Source: Pseudomonadota bacterium
Lineage (GTDB): Bacteria; Pseudomonadota; Alphaproteobacteria; Sphingomonadales; Sphingomonadaceae
NCBI GenBank assembly: GCA_023427285.1
Contig: JAEZBH010000282.1
Span: forward strand, 1-9,377
Reading direction: 5' to 3'
Length of the DNA stretch: 9,377 bases
The position numbers and the translations under genes are program-made. Under the pieces are notes generated by a model, which worked only from the letters and a program-made list of their open reading frames with translations, was not told the origin of the DNA and did not search any database. Shown one piece after another: positions 1-5,405 of this stretch. How positions within the stretch are numbered: position 1 is the first letter of the stretch; each line of letters opens with the position of its first letter.

Positions 1-27
1 GTCTGAGACCCTCGCATCATGTCCTTC

Positions 28-64
28 GGTTGCAAATTGCTTTAGAGCGGGTTGCAATCTGCTT
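28..64. repeat. Imperfect 15-bp direct repeat with 22-bp period
   Basis: GGTTGCAAATTGCTT (28-42) and GGTTGCAATCTGCTT (50-64) match at 13 of 15 bases. Each contains the palindrome TTGCAA, and a further TTGCAG follows at 63-68. The period of 22 is not a multiple of three, so this is not a coding repeat. It could be a pair of protein-binding sites about two helix turns apart; the binding protein is unknown. Confidence 0.45.
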
Positions 65-115
65 GCAGCATCTTGCCCGCTTCTCAAGCTATTGGTTGGT
101 CGCACTTTCTTAACC

Positions 116-134
116 GCAGGATGTTCCATCCTGC
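116..134 (-). terminator. Perfect 8-bp hairpin downstream of DUF2794 (possible terminator)
   Basis: GCAGGATG (116-123) pairs perfectly with CATCCTGC (127-134) around a 3-base loop. It lies about 30 bases past the DUF2794 stop codon on the minus strand, where the end of the cysE-DUF2794 transcript would be expected. No T-run follows on the minus strand (GGTTAAG), so it is not a classical intrinsic terminator. It could stabilise an RNA 3' end or be a binding site. Confidence 0.35.
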
Positions 135-163
135 TCGAAAGCTGCTCTAAGCTCAGGCGGTGC

Positions 164-529
164 TTACTCGTCCACGAGCTTGAGCAGCTTGCGCTCCAGA
201 AGGCGCAGGACATTGCCCAGTTCCGAGCCGCGCTTTAGAATCGCATGGGACTGGCCGATCAGCGTGTACTGGCCCTGTTTGCGGGCGAGATCCGGCTGTT
301 TGACGAGCCTGAACTCGGGACGATCGCTGGAGCGCTGGAAGATGGAGAAAACCGCCTGCGTGCGGTTCATGTCGATGGCGTAGTCCCGCCACACGCCCAT
401 GGCAACGCCCCGGCCATAGATGCCGAGCAGCTTGCTCAGTTCCTGACGGTCGAACACCACCTGTTGAGACACCGCGCCGTCATGCTGCGACGGGAGCGGT
501 GCGGGGCGTATGGGGGTTATGTTCTCCAT
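164..529 (-). CDS. DUF2794 family protein
   Basis: This 121-residue cytoplasmic protein matches the DUF2794 family, which I know from alphaproteobacteria and which has no established function. Recognisable blocks are FDRQELSKLLGIYGRGVA (26-43), WRDYAID (47-53), AVFSIFQRSS (59-68) and ILKRGSEL (97-104), followed by a basic C-terminal helix. There is no signal peptide or membrane segment, and the length is usual for the family. The ATG at 529 is preceded by an AGGGT-like ribosome site a few bases upstream. The gene starts 16 bases after the cysE stop codon on the same strand, so the two are probably co-transcribed. That pairing hints at a link to cysteine synthesis or simply at conserved order. 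Identity is fairly sure; the role is unknown. Confidence 0.85.
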   Translation of the reverse strand: MENITPIRPAPLPSQHDGAVSQQVVFDRQELSKLLGIYGRGVAMGVWRDYAIDMNRTQAVFSIFQRSSDRPEFRLVKQPDLARKQGQYTLIGQSHAILKRGSELGNVLRLLERKLLKLVDE

Positions 530-545
530 GACACCCTAGTGTAGA

Positions 546-1250
546 TCAGCCAGCCGATCTGTGCGAGACCCGTTCGTCCCGATTATCGGACTGTTCCGCC
601 TCAAGGGCGGCCAGACGGGCCTGGAGCCGCTCCATCTCGCAGCGCAGCACATCCAGCTTCTGGGTTTGGGGATCGTACTTCTCAACGCACGGGGTGCCGT
701 AGGCGAGGAAGTCCTTGGCATAGACCTGGGCGTCCACGAGCAGCGGCTTGGCGGGGTTGCCAACCACCGTTGCGCCGTCCGCCACCGCCTTGGTGACAAC
801 GGCGTTGGCGCCGACGCGCGCGCGCTTGCCGACGACAATGGGGCCGAGGATCTGGGCATAGGCGCCGATGATCGCGCCGTCATGGATCGTCGGGTGACGC
901 TTGCCGCCCTTGCCGGAGGCCGGATCGACGCCGCCCAGCGTGATGCCCTGATACATGGTGACGTCATCGCCGATCTCGGCGGTCTCACCAATGACGACGC
1001 CCATACCGTGATCGATGAAGAAGTTGCGGCCGATCTTCGCGCCGGGGTGGATCTCGATGCCGGTCATGAAGCGCCCGAACTGGGAAATGGCCCGCGCCAG
1101 CCAGTACAGCTTGGCCCGGTACAGCGCGTGGGCAACGCGATGAAGGGCGACCGCATGAACTCCGGCATACAGCAGCACTTCCCAGCGGCTGCGTGGTGCC
1201 GGGTCGCGTGCCTTGATGGAATCCAAATAGCCCACCAGCGGCCTCAGCAT
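546..1250 (-). CDS. cysE: Serine O-acetyltransferase (CysE, short type)
   Basis: CysE transfers acetyl from acetyl-CoA to L-serine, giving O-acetylserine, the carbon skeleton for cysteine; it acts in the cytoplasm. The 234-residue protein has a short N-terminal helical domain (1-60) and a left-handed beta-helix of hexapeptide repeats (about 64-168). It carries EIHPGAKIG (66-74), the catalytic-site DHG with His81, GVVIGET (84-90), QGITLGG (101-107), KRHPTI with His119 and VVGNPAK (162-168). A charged C-terminal helix, possibly coiled coil, spans about 200-221. The start at 1250 is chosen because GAGGGAG lies just upstream; the in-frame ATG at 1322 has no ribosome site and would add 24 untypical residues. 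Glu66 stands where E. coli CysE has Asp143, as in Bacillus-type enzymes. The tail ends in SAG, lacking the terminal Ile with which E. coli CysE docks into CysK. It lies 89 bases downstream of the symporter gene. Confidence 0.93.
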   Translation of the reverse strand: MLRPLVGYLDSIKARDPAPRSRWEVLLYAGVHAVALHRVAHALYRAKLYWLARAISQFGRFMTGIEIHPGAKIGRNFFIDHGMGVVIGETAEIGDDVTMYQGITLGGVDPASGKGGKRHPTIHDGAIIGAYAQILGPIVVGKRARVGANAVVTKAVADGATVVGNPAKPLLVDAQVYAKDFLAYGTPCVEKYDPQTQKLDVLRCEMERLQARLAALEAEQSDNRDERVSHRSAG

Positions 1251-1339
1251 GGCGGTCTCCCTCAGTTTCATTGCCCACATATGCCAGAACTGGCCGAATC
1301 CGGCAATCTGGATCAACTCCATTTACACGAACGAACCGA

Positions 1340-2593
1340 TTACGTCTCTGCGACGATGCGATCCTCCTTGCGGGAGAGTTGCCCCTCCCATTTGGCGACG
1401 ACCGCCGTCGCTACGGAATTGCCCACCACATTGGTTGCGCTGCGGCCCATGTCAAGGAACTGGTCGACCGCAAGGACCAGGAGGAGGCCCGCTTCGGGAA
1501 TGTTGAAGTGGGCAAGGGTGGCCGCGATGACAACCAGAGAGGCGCGCGGGACGCCCGCCATGCCCTTGGAGGTGACCATGAGCAGCAGGAACATGGTCAC
1601 CTGCTGGGCCAGCGTCAGCTCGATGCCATAGGCCTGCGCAATGAACAGGGTGGCAAAGGTGCAGTACATCATCGACCCGTCCAGATTGAACGAGTAGCCC
1701 AGCGGCAGCACGAAGCTGGCGATGCGGTTGGGCACGCCGAACTGCTCGAGCCGCTCCAGCGTCTTGGGATAGGCGGCCTCCGACGAGGCGGTGGAGAAGG
1801 AGAGCAGCGTCGGCTCGCGAATGGCCCGCACGAGGCCGGTGATCCGGCCTTTGAGCACGAGGAAACCGGCGAAAACCAGCACCAGCCAGAGGATGCCGAG
1901 CGACAGGTAGAAGCTGCCGATGAACTTGCCGTAGACCGCAATGATATCAAGTCCCTGCGTGGTGACGGTGGCGGCAACGGCGGCGAACACCGCGATCGGG
2001 GCCGTCATCATCACATAGCCGGTGATCTTCAGCATGACGTGGGCCATCTGGTCGGCGAATTGGGCGATGAGCCGACCCTTTTCGCCGAGCTGGGTGATGG
2101 CGATGCCGACGAACACGGAGAACACGACGATCTGGAGGATCTCGTTGTTCGCCATGGCCTCGGTGATGGAGCGCGGCACCAGATGAGTGATGAACTCCTT
2201 CAGCGACATGCCGGCGGCGGCAACGTCAGCGCCCTGCGCAGCGTCGGGCAGGGGGAGGGACAGGCCGACGCCCGGCTGGAGCAGGTTCACCATCACCGCG
2301 CCGAGCATCAGCGAGACGGCTGATGCGCCCAGGAACCAGACCATCGTCTTGAGGCCGACCCGTCCGACGGAGGCGCTGTCTTCCATGTGGGCGATGCCGA
2401 CCACCAGCGTCGAGAACACCAGCGGCGCGATGATCATCTTGATCAGGCGCAGGAACACGTCGGTTACGATCGAGAAGTAATCCGCGATTTCCTTGGCGGC
2501 GGCAGGCGTGTCTGCGGTGGTGTTGCACAGGTGACCGACGACGACGCCCAAAATCATGGCGGCGAGGATGAACAGCGTAAACCGACGTTGCAT
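1340..2593 (-). CDS. Dicarboxylate/amino acid:cation symporter (DAACS family)
   Basis: This inner-membrane secondary transporter of the GltP/DctA (SLC1-like) family imports acidic amino acids or C4-dicarboxylates with H+ or Na+. From the start used here it has 417 residues, normal for the family, with eight membrane helices and two re-entrant hairpins. Visible elements are HP1 with STASSEAAYP (267-276), TM7 with NLDGSMMY (303-310), HP2 with SKGMAGVP (342-349) and TM8 with DMGRSATN (381-388). Asp381, Arg384 and Asn388 line up with the substrate-binding Asp394, Arg397 and Asn401 of archaeal GltPh. E. coli DctA has Ser in place of that Asp, so acidic amino acids are the likelier substrate (inference). 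The ATG at 2593 has AAAGG upstream. An in-frame ATG at 2611 lacks a ribosome site and lies at the expected transcript start. It is divergent from the TauE-type transporter and upstream of cysE. Confidence 0.88.
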   Translation of the reverse strand: MQRRFTLFILAAMILGVVVGHLCNTTADTPAAAKEIADYFSIVTDVFLRLIKMIIAPLVFSTLVVGIAHMEDSASVGRVGLKTMVWFLGASAVSLMLGAVMVNLLQPGVGLSLPLPDAAQGADVAAAGMSLKEFITHLVPRSITEAMANNEILQIVVFSVFVGIAITQLGEKGRLIAQFADQMAHVMLKITGYVMMTAPIAVFAAVAATVTTQGLDIIAVYGKFIGSFYLSLGILWLVLVFAGFLVLKGRITGLVRAIREPTLLSFSTASSEAAYPKTLERLEQFGVPNRIASFVLPLGYSFNLDGSMMYCTFATLFIAQAYGIELTLAQQVTMFLLLMVTSKGMAGVPRASLVVIAATLAHFNIPEAGLLLVLAVDQFLDMGRSATNVVGNSVATAVVAKWEGQLSRKEDRIVAET

Positions 2594-2623
2594 GGACAAC
2601 CTTTGTTTCATTTGAAAGGATCA

Positions 2624-2651
2624 TGAATAATCGTCCAGCCGGTCGAGTCAA
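2624..2651 (-). promoter_or_regulatory. Candidate promoter of the symporter gene, overlapped by an inverted repeat
   Basis: On the minus strand TTGACT (2651-2646) and TATTCA (2629-2624) are 16 bases apart, placing a transcript start near 2617, just ahead of the chosen start codon at 2593. The inverted repeat CCGGT-N7-ACCGG (2639-2655) covers the -35 box. A second hairpin-like repeat, GAAGCC-N6-GGCTTC (2660-2677), lies just upstream. The -10 box is weak. The repeats would suit a repressor and an upstream activator, but no protein can be named. Confidence 0.4.
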
Positions 2652-2768
2652 CCGGTGACGAAGCCGTACTTGGCTTCAAAAGATACTGATTTGTCTGTTC
2701 TTCCAGCTCCGTAATTTTTACAATTCCTGCGATTTGAAAAGATTTTCACTGAATTTCCGGTCATTTGG

Positions 2769-2797
2769 CTGACCCGTCGGGTGATCGATTTTATACC
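2769..2797 (+). promoter_or_regulatory. Candidate promoter for leader peptide and TauE-type gene
   Basis: CTGACC (2769-2774) and TATACC (2792-2797) are 17 bases apart, each matching four of six consensus bases. The transcript would start near 2804, giving a leader of about 58 bases before the small frame and about 170 before the transporter gene. A palindrome overlaps the -35 box and another touches the -10 box, as expected for a regulated promoter. This is a consensus match read by eye only. Confidence 0.4.
2772..2782. repeat. Perfect 11-bp palindrome overlapping the -35 box
   Basis: ACCCG-T-CGGGT is a perfect inverted repeat with a single central base. It begins within the -35 candidate at 2769-2774 and fills part of the spacer. 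Position and symmetry fit an operator; no known regulator motif is recognised. Confidence 0.4.
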
Positions 2798-2806
2798 CAT
2801 TAATGG
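2797..2806. repeat. Perfect 10-bp palindrome CCATTAATGG at the expected transcript start
   Basis: CCATTAATGG reads the same on both strands. It begins at the last base of the -10 candidate and covers the predicted start point near 2804. A repressor could bind here, but a palindrome this short in AT-rich DNA may also arise by chance. Confidence 0.35.
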
Positions 2807-2861
2807 TTGTGGAAATCTGTCAGGCGTGATCGGATTGCGGTAGCTAGCAGGAGCTGCGGTT

Positions 2862-2930
2862 ATGTTGATCGAAGCTCATGTTTGTCTGGTCATAGCAAAA
2901 CTGTGTTGCCATCATCGGCTCGCGGGTTAG
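2862..2930 (+). CDS. Putative cysteine-rich leader peptide (22 aa)
   Basis: ATG 2862 opens a 22-codon frame ending at TAG 2928-2930. An AGGAG ribosome site (2849-2853) sits 8 bases upstream, a better translation signal than that of the transporter behind it. The peptide begins MLIEAHVCLV and contains KLCCHHR near its end. It thus has three Cys (residues 8, 15, 16) and three His (6, 17, 18), with adjacent Cys codons (TGT TGC) in the last third. Cys is rare in random short frames, and leader peptides of amino-acid attenuators carry runs of the regulated residue near their end. Cysteine-responsive short upstream frames are known in actinobacteria. The frame lies 46 bases upstream of a TauE/SafE-type gene and in a different reading frame. 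The inference is a sensor of charged tRNA-Cys that tunes downstream expression; it could still be a chance frame. Confidence 0.5.
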   Translation: MLIEAHVCLVIAKLCCHHRLAG

Positions 2931-2976
2931 GTTCGGCCAAGTTTTTGTGGCCACGGTTGAGGGCGTTAAAGGCGTA

Positions 2977-3726
2977 ATGGATTGGTTCGCCTCAGATATT
3001 CTGATTTTTATCGCCATCGGCTTCGTGGGTCAGCTTTTTGATGGCGCTCTTGGCATGGGGTTTGGCGTCATCAGCTACACCGTCCTGACGAGCCTCGGTA
3101 TTCCCTATACGGTCGTCAGCGCCAGCGTGAACGGCGCTAAAATCTTCACCGGGGCGGTTTCAGGCGCGGCTCACATTCGCCACAAGAATGTCGACTGGCG
3201 CATGTTCCGCCTGCTGGCGGCGGGCGGCGCACTGGGCGGCGTGCTCGGCGTTGCCATGCTGACCCAGGTTCCCGGCGATATCATCCGCCCCATCACTGCG
3301 GTTTACCTCACCGGTATCGGTTTTTACATCATCGTGCGCGCCTACCGTACGGTGACGGCTCGCGTCTCGAATACGCGCACGGCGAGCATCGGAACTGCCG
3401 GAGGCTTTCTGGAGGCCACGGCAGGGGTGTGGGGGCCTCTTGTGACCAGCAACATGATCGCCAGCGGTTCCCAGCCGCGTTATGCCGTCGGCACCGCCAA
3501 TCTCGCCGAATTCGTGGTGGCGCTGGTGGTCTCGCTCATGCTTATTCCCCACATCGGCATCGCCAACTTCTCCAAGGCCGTGGTCGGTCTGCTGATCGGC
3601 GCCATTCTCGCGGCCCCTGTTGCCGCCCGGTTTGCCCGCCAGTTGCCCGCCCGCACCCTGATGATCGGCGTTGGGCTGATGGTCATCGTCACCAGCGTTT
3701 ACCGGTTGGTTGACCTGTTTCTCTAA
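2977..3726 (+). CDS. TauE/SafE family (TSUP) membrane transporter
   Basis: This 249-residue inner-membrane protein belongs to the TauE/SafE (COG0730) family. Its members move sulfite, sulfonates, sulfoacetate or other sulfur compounds, and one actinobacterial member (CysZ of Corynebacterium) has been proposed as a sulfate importer. It is almost entirely hydrophobic, with about eight helices. The family's two related halves are visible: FDGALGMGFG (21-30) in the first, and GGFLEATAGVWGP (142-154) with PRYAVGTANLAEF (167-179) in the second. A polar loop (about 121-136) separates the halves. ATG 2977 is chosen because AAAGG lies 4 bases upstream; the alternative GTG at 2947 has no ribosome site and adds ten polar residues. 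The gene is preceded by a possible Cys-rich leader peptide and lies near cysE, which supports a sulfur substrate. Direction and substrate cannot be read from sequence. Its stop codon overlaps the convergent VOC gene's stop. Confidence 0.88.
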   Translation: MDWFASDILIFIAIGFVGQLFDGALGMGFGVISYTVLTSLGIPYTVVSASVNGAKIFTGAVSGAAHIRHKNVDWRMFRLLAAGGALGGVLGVAMLTQVPGDIIRPITAVYLTGIGFYIIVRAYRTVTARVSNTRTASIGTAGGFLEATAGVWGPLVTSNMIASGSQPRYAVGTANLAEFVVALVVSLMLIPHIGIANFSKAVVGLLIGAILAAPVAARFARQLPARTLMIGVGLMVIVTSVYRLVDLFL

Positions 3727-4184
3727 TCCGTTGCGGTTTTGTCGAGCAGGGCCTCGTCCCAGAACATCGCCTCGATCTTGTGGCCGTCCGGGTCGCGAAT
3801 GAAGCAGCCGTAATAGGCGGGGCTGTAGTCCGCTCGCTGGCCGGGTGCGCCATCGTCAATGCCGCCGGCGGCAAGGGCTGCAGCATAAAAAGCATCCACA
3901 TCCGCGCGGGAGGAGGCCAGAAACGCAACGTGCGTGCCGTTGCCGACGCCTGCCGTCTTGCCATCGAGCGGGCTTTGCACCCAGAACTCGGGAAAGGCGC
4001 GGCCATAGGCGACGGCTCCGGGTTCCTTCACGATCCGCCGCGCGCCGAGGGGCGTCAGCACAGCGTCGTAGAAACGCATGGACCGCTCAAAGTCATTTGT
4101 GCCCAGAGACACATGCGACAGCAGGCTCGGGTTCTTCATCGATGCGGTTTGCGTGTTGTCCGCGTCCATCTGTGTCTCGGCCAT
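3723..4184 (-). CDS. VOC family (glyoxalase/bleomycin resistance-like) protein
   Basis: This 153-residue cytoplasmic protein has the vicinal-oxygen-chelate fold: two beta-alpha-beta-beta-beta modules forming a metal site. After a polar N-terminal extension (1-18) come LLSHVSLGTNDFERSMRFYD (21-40), opening the first module, THVAFLA (84-90), opening the second, and FIRDPDGHKIEAMFW (128-142), closing it. His24, His85 and Glu138 are the likely metal ligands. Members include glyoxalases, dioxygenases and antibiotic-binding proteins; the reaction here is unknown. The start at 4184 has GGGGAG 8 bases upstream and lies about 30 bases after a promoter candidate. The longer frame from 4235 would begin upstream of that promoter's start point. 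The ATG at 4139 is possible but lacks a ribosome site. The gene is divergent from oxyR, so a role in oxidative or electrophile stress is conceivable, and it is convergent with the TauE gene. Confidence 0.83.
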   Translation of the reverse strand: MAETQMDADNTQTASMKNPSLLSHVSLGTNDFERSMRFYDAVLTPLGARRIVKEPGAVAYGRAFPEFWVQSPLDGKTAGVGNGTHVAFLASSRADVDAFYAAALAAGGIDDGAPGQRADYSPAYYGCFIRDPDGHKIEAMFWDEALLDKTATD

Positions 4185-4221
4185 CTCAGCATCTCCCCAG
4201 CGCTCTTGTTCTTCGTTCGTT

Positions 4222-4250
4222 CTTATAATCCGCACCGGGTTGGGCTACAA
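4222..4250 (-). promoter_or_regulatory. Candidate promoter of the VOC gene
   Basis: On the minus strand TTGTAG (4250-4245) and TATAAG (4227-4222) are separated by exactly 17 bases and match the sigma-70 consensus at four and five of six bases. The transcript would start near 4215, about 30 bases before the ATG at 4184. This argues for that start over the frame opening at 4235. Confidence 0.5.
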
Positions 4251-4321
4251 GCACCTCGTAGTCGTATATGTCTATGGTTGCATTGGCGGGCCTGATGCTC
4301 GGGTTGCTCTCAACGTGGGGT

Positions 4322-4349
4322 TTGTTTTATCGACTAATGTGATTATAAT
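4322..4349 (+). promoter_or_regulatory. oxyR: Candidate oxyR promoter with perfect TATAAT -10 box
   Basis: TTGTTT (4322-4327) and TATAAT (4344-4349) are 16 bases apart. The start point near 4356 leaves about 20 bases before the oxyR ATG, room for the AGGAA ribosome site at 4364-4368. TTAT (4327-4330) and ATAA (4345-4348) form the ends of a loose dyad over the -10 region. OxyR-type regulators often bind and repress their own promoters, so this may be the self-binding site. Confidence 0.5.
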
Positions 4350-4375
4350 TTGGGAAGCAATTCAGGAAATCGATC

Positions 4376-5347
4376 ATGAGCCTCCCCACCATCAAACAGC
4401 TTCAGTATCTGACCACGCTTTACGAGCATGGCCATTTCGGACGGGCTGCCGATGCCTGTTTCGTCACCCAGTCCACCTTGTCCGCGGGTCTGCGCGAGCT
4501 GGAGCTGGCGCTTGATGCGACGCTGGTGGAGCGCACCAAGCGCGTGGTACGGTTCACGCCGTTGGGGGAGAAGGTGGCGCGCAAGGCTTACAACGTGCTG
4601 CGCGAGGTAACGGAGATTTCCCAGCTGGCGCGGGCGGCGGGGCGTCCGCTGTCGGGCGAGCTGCGGCTTGGGGTCATTCCGACCATCGCGCCGTTTTTCC
4701 TGCCCAAGGTATTGCCCGCGCTGCGCCGGTCTTATCCCGATCTCAAGCTCTATCTGCGCGAGGAAATGAGCCACGTTGCGTGCGATGCGCTGATGCGCGG
4801 CCAGCTCGATTGCGTGCTGCTGGCATTGCCCTACGGGTGCGGCGATGTGCAGACGGTTGAGCTGTTCGAGGATGAACTGGTTGCGGCCGTGCATGAGACG
4901 GACAGGGTGAAGCTGCCGGAAGTGGTGAGCCCGGACGATCTTGACAGCGACCATCTGCTCTTGCTGGAGGACGGCCATTGCCTGCGCAACCATGCGTTGG
5001 CGGCGTGCGATCGGCCGCAGCTGCGCGGCGAGCGGGCCATTCTGGGCACCTCGCTGCATACGCTGGTGCAGATGGTCGATAACGAGCTGGGCGTTACCCT
5101 GCTGCCGCGCATGGCGGTGGACGCGGGCATTCTGGACGGCACCCGCATTGTCACCCGGCCGCTCAAGTCCGATCATGCCCGGCGCACCATCGCGCTGGCA
5201 TGGCGGCGGAAAAGCCCGCGCGAGGATGAATTCCGTCTGCTGGCGGACTTTCTGGTGGCGGCCCGCAACGGCATGCGTGCGGAAGACGGTTCAGAAGCGG
5301 GGGCAGAGGTGGCAGTTTCGGCTGCGTCCATGACCGCCACGGCATAA
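4376..5347 (+). CDS. oxyR: OxyR-type LysR regulator (hydrogen peroxide sensor)
   Basis: This 323-residue LysR-family transcription factor has a winged helix-turn-helix at residues 1-60 (TIKQLQYLTTLYEHGHFGRA, then TQSTLSAGLRELE), a linker helix and a two-lobed sensor domain from about 94. Assignment to OxyR rests on LLLLEDGHCLRNHALAAC (194-211), which places Cys202 and Cys211 nine residues apart, as Cys199 and Cys208 are in E. coli. His201 precedes the peroxidatic Cys202, and IPTIAPFFLP (101-110) supplies the conserved Thr103 of the peroxide pocket. Known OxyR proteins form a disulfide on contact with peroxide and activate catalase, peroxiredoxin and iron-handling genes. The length is slightly above the E. 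coli protein because of an Ala/Glu-rich tail (about 300-323). ATG 4376 has AGGAA 7 bases upstream. No catalase or peroxiredoxin gene is adjacent in the window; the divergent neighbour is a VOC protein. Confidence 0.93.
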   Translation: MSLPTIKQLQYLTTLYEHGHFGRAADACFVTQSTLSAGLRELELALDATLVERTKRVVRFTPLGEKVARKAYNVLREVTEISQLARAAGRPLSGELRLGVIPTIAPFFLPKVLPALRRSYPDLKLYLREEMSHVACDALMRGQLDCVLLALPYGCGDVQTVELFEDELVAAVHETDRVKLPEVVSPDDLDSDHLLLLEDGHCLRNHALAACDRPQLRGERAILGTSLHTLVQMVDNELGVTLLPRMAVDAGILDGTRIVTRPLKSDHARRTIALAWRRKSPREDEFRLLADFLVAARNGMRAEDGSEAGAEVAVSAASMTATA

Positions 5348-5383
5348 GCCGTCAGTTCTCGGTAATACGCTTTAATCACTGGG

Positions 5384-5405
5384 CTCTCGGGTCATAATCC
5401 GAGAG
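5384..5405 (+). terminator. Hairpin downstream of oxyR (possible terminator)
   Basis: CTCTCGG (5384-5390) pairs perfectly with CCGAGAG (5399-5405) around an 8-base loop, 37 bases after the oxyR stop. No T-run follows (ATGAGCGG), so termination by this hairpin alone is uncertain. Confidence 0.4.

Larger units (their letters stand above)
1..163. other. Non-coding stretch at left edge, downstream of the DUF2794 gene
   Basis: No convincing gene is seen here. The stretch has lower GC than the neighbouring genes. It contains an imperfect direct repeat (28-64) and a perfect 8-bp hairpin (116-134). A minus-strand frame starting at ATG 129 stays open to the window edge (43 codons). It uses AGA, AGG, CGA, CTA and GGA codons that the neighbours avoid, and its start codon lies inside the hairpin, so I do not call it a gene. 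Confidence 0.5.
2594..2976. promoter_or_regulatory. Divergent regulatory region between symporter and TauE-type transporter
   Basis: The region is AT-rich around 2690-2810. It holds a minus-strand promoter candidate (2624-2651), a plus-strand promoter candidate (2769-2797), inverted repeats at 2639-2655 and 2660-2677, short perfect palindromes at 2772-2782 and 2797-2806, and a small Cys-rich frame (2862-2930). Between that frame and the transporter gene, GGCCA (2935-2939) can pair with TGGCC (2948-2952). Both flanking genes encode transporters, so shared control is plausible. Confidence 0.6.

Noticed and set aside
1..129. Minus-strand frame from ATG 129 open to the left edge (43 codons)
   Set aside because: Its codon choice (AGA, AGG, CGA, CTA, GGA) is unlike the neighbouring genes, the ribosome site abuts the ATG, the start is inside a hairpin, and no family is recognised. 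More sequence to the left could change this.
1251..1322. 24-residue N-terminal extension of CysE from ATG 1322
   Set aside because: No ribosome site precedes it. ATG 1250 has a strong GAGGGAG and gives the N-terminus expected for short CysE proteins.
561..2323. Long plus-strand frames antisense to cysE and the symporter (about 350 codons each)
   Set aside because: They mirror clearly conserved genes on the other strand, are rich in Arg, His and Gly as expected of GC-rich shadow frames, and match no family.
2947..2976. GTG 2947 as start of the TauE-type gene
   Set aside because: No Shine-Dalgarno sequence precedes it and the ten added residues are polar. ATG 2977 with AAAGG upstream starts directly before the first membrane helix.
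4343..5176. Minus-strand frame of 277 codons opposite oxyR
   Set aside because: It lies wholly over a well-conserved OxyR gene, has low-complexity Gln/Arg/His-rich composition and no ribosome site support.
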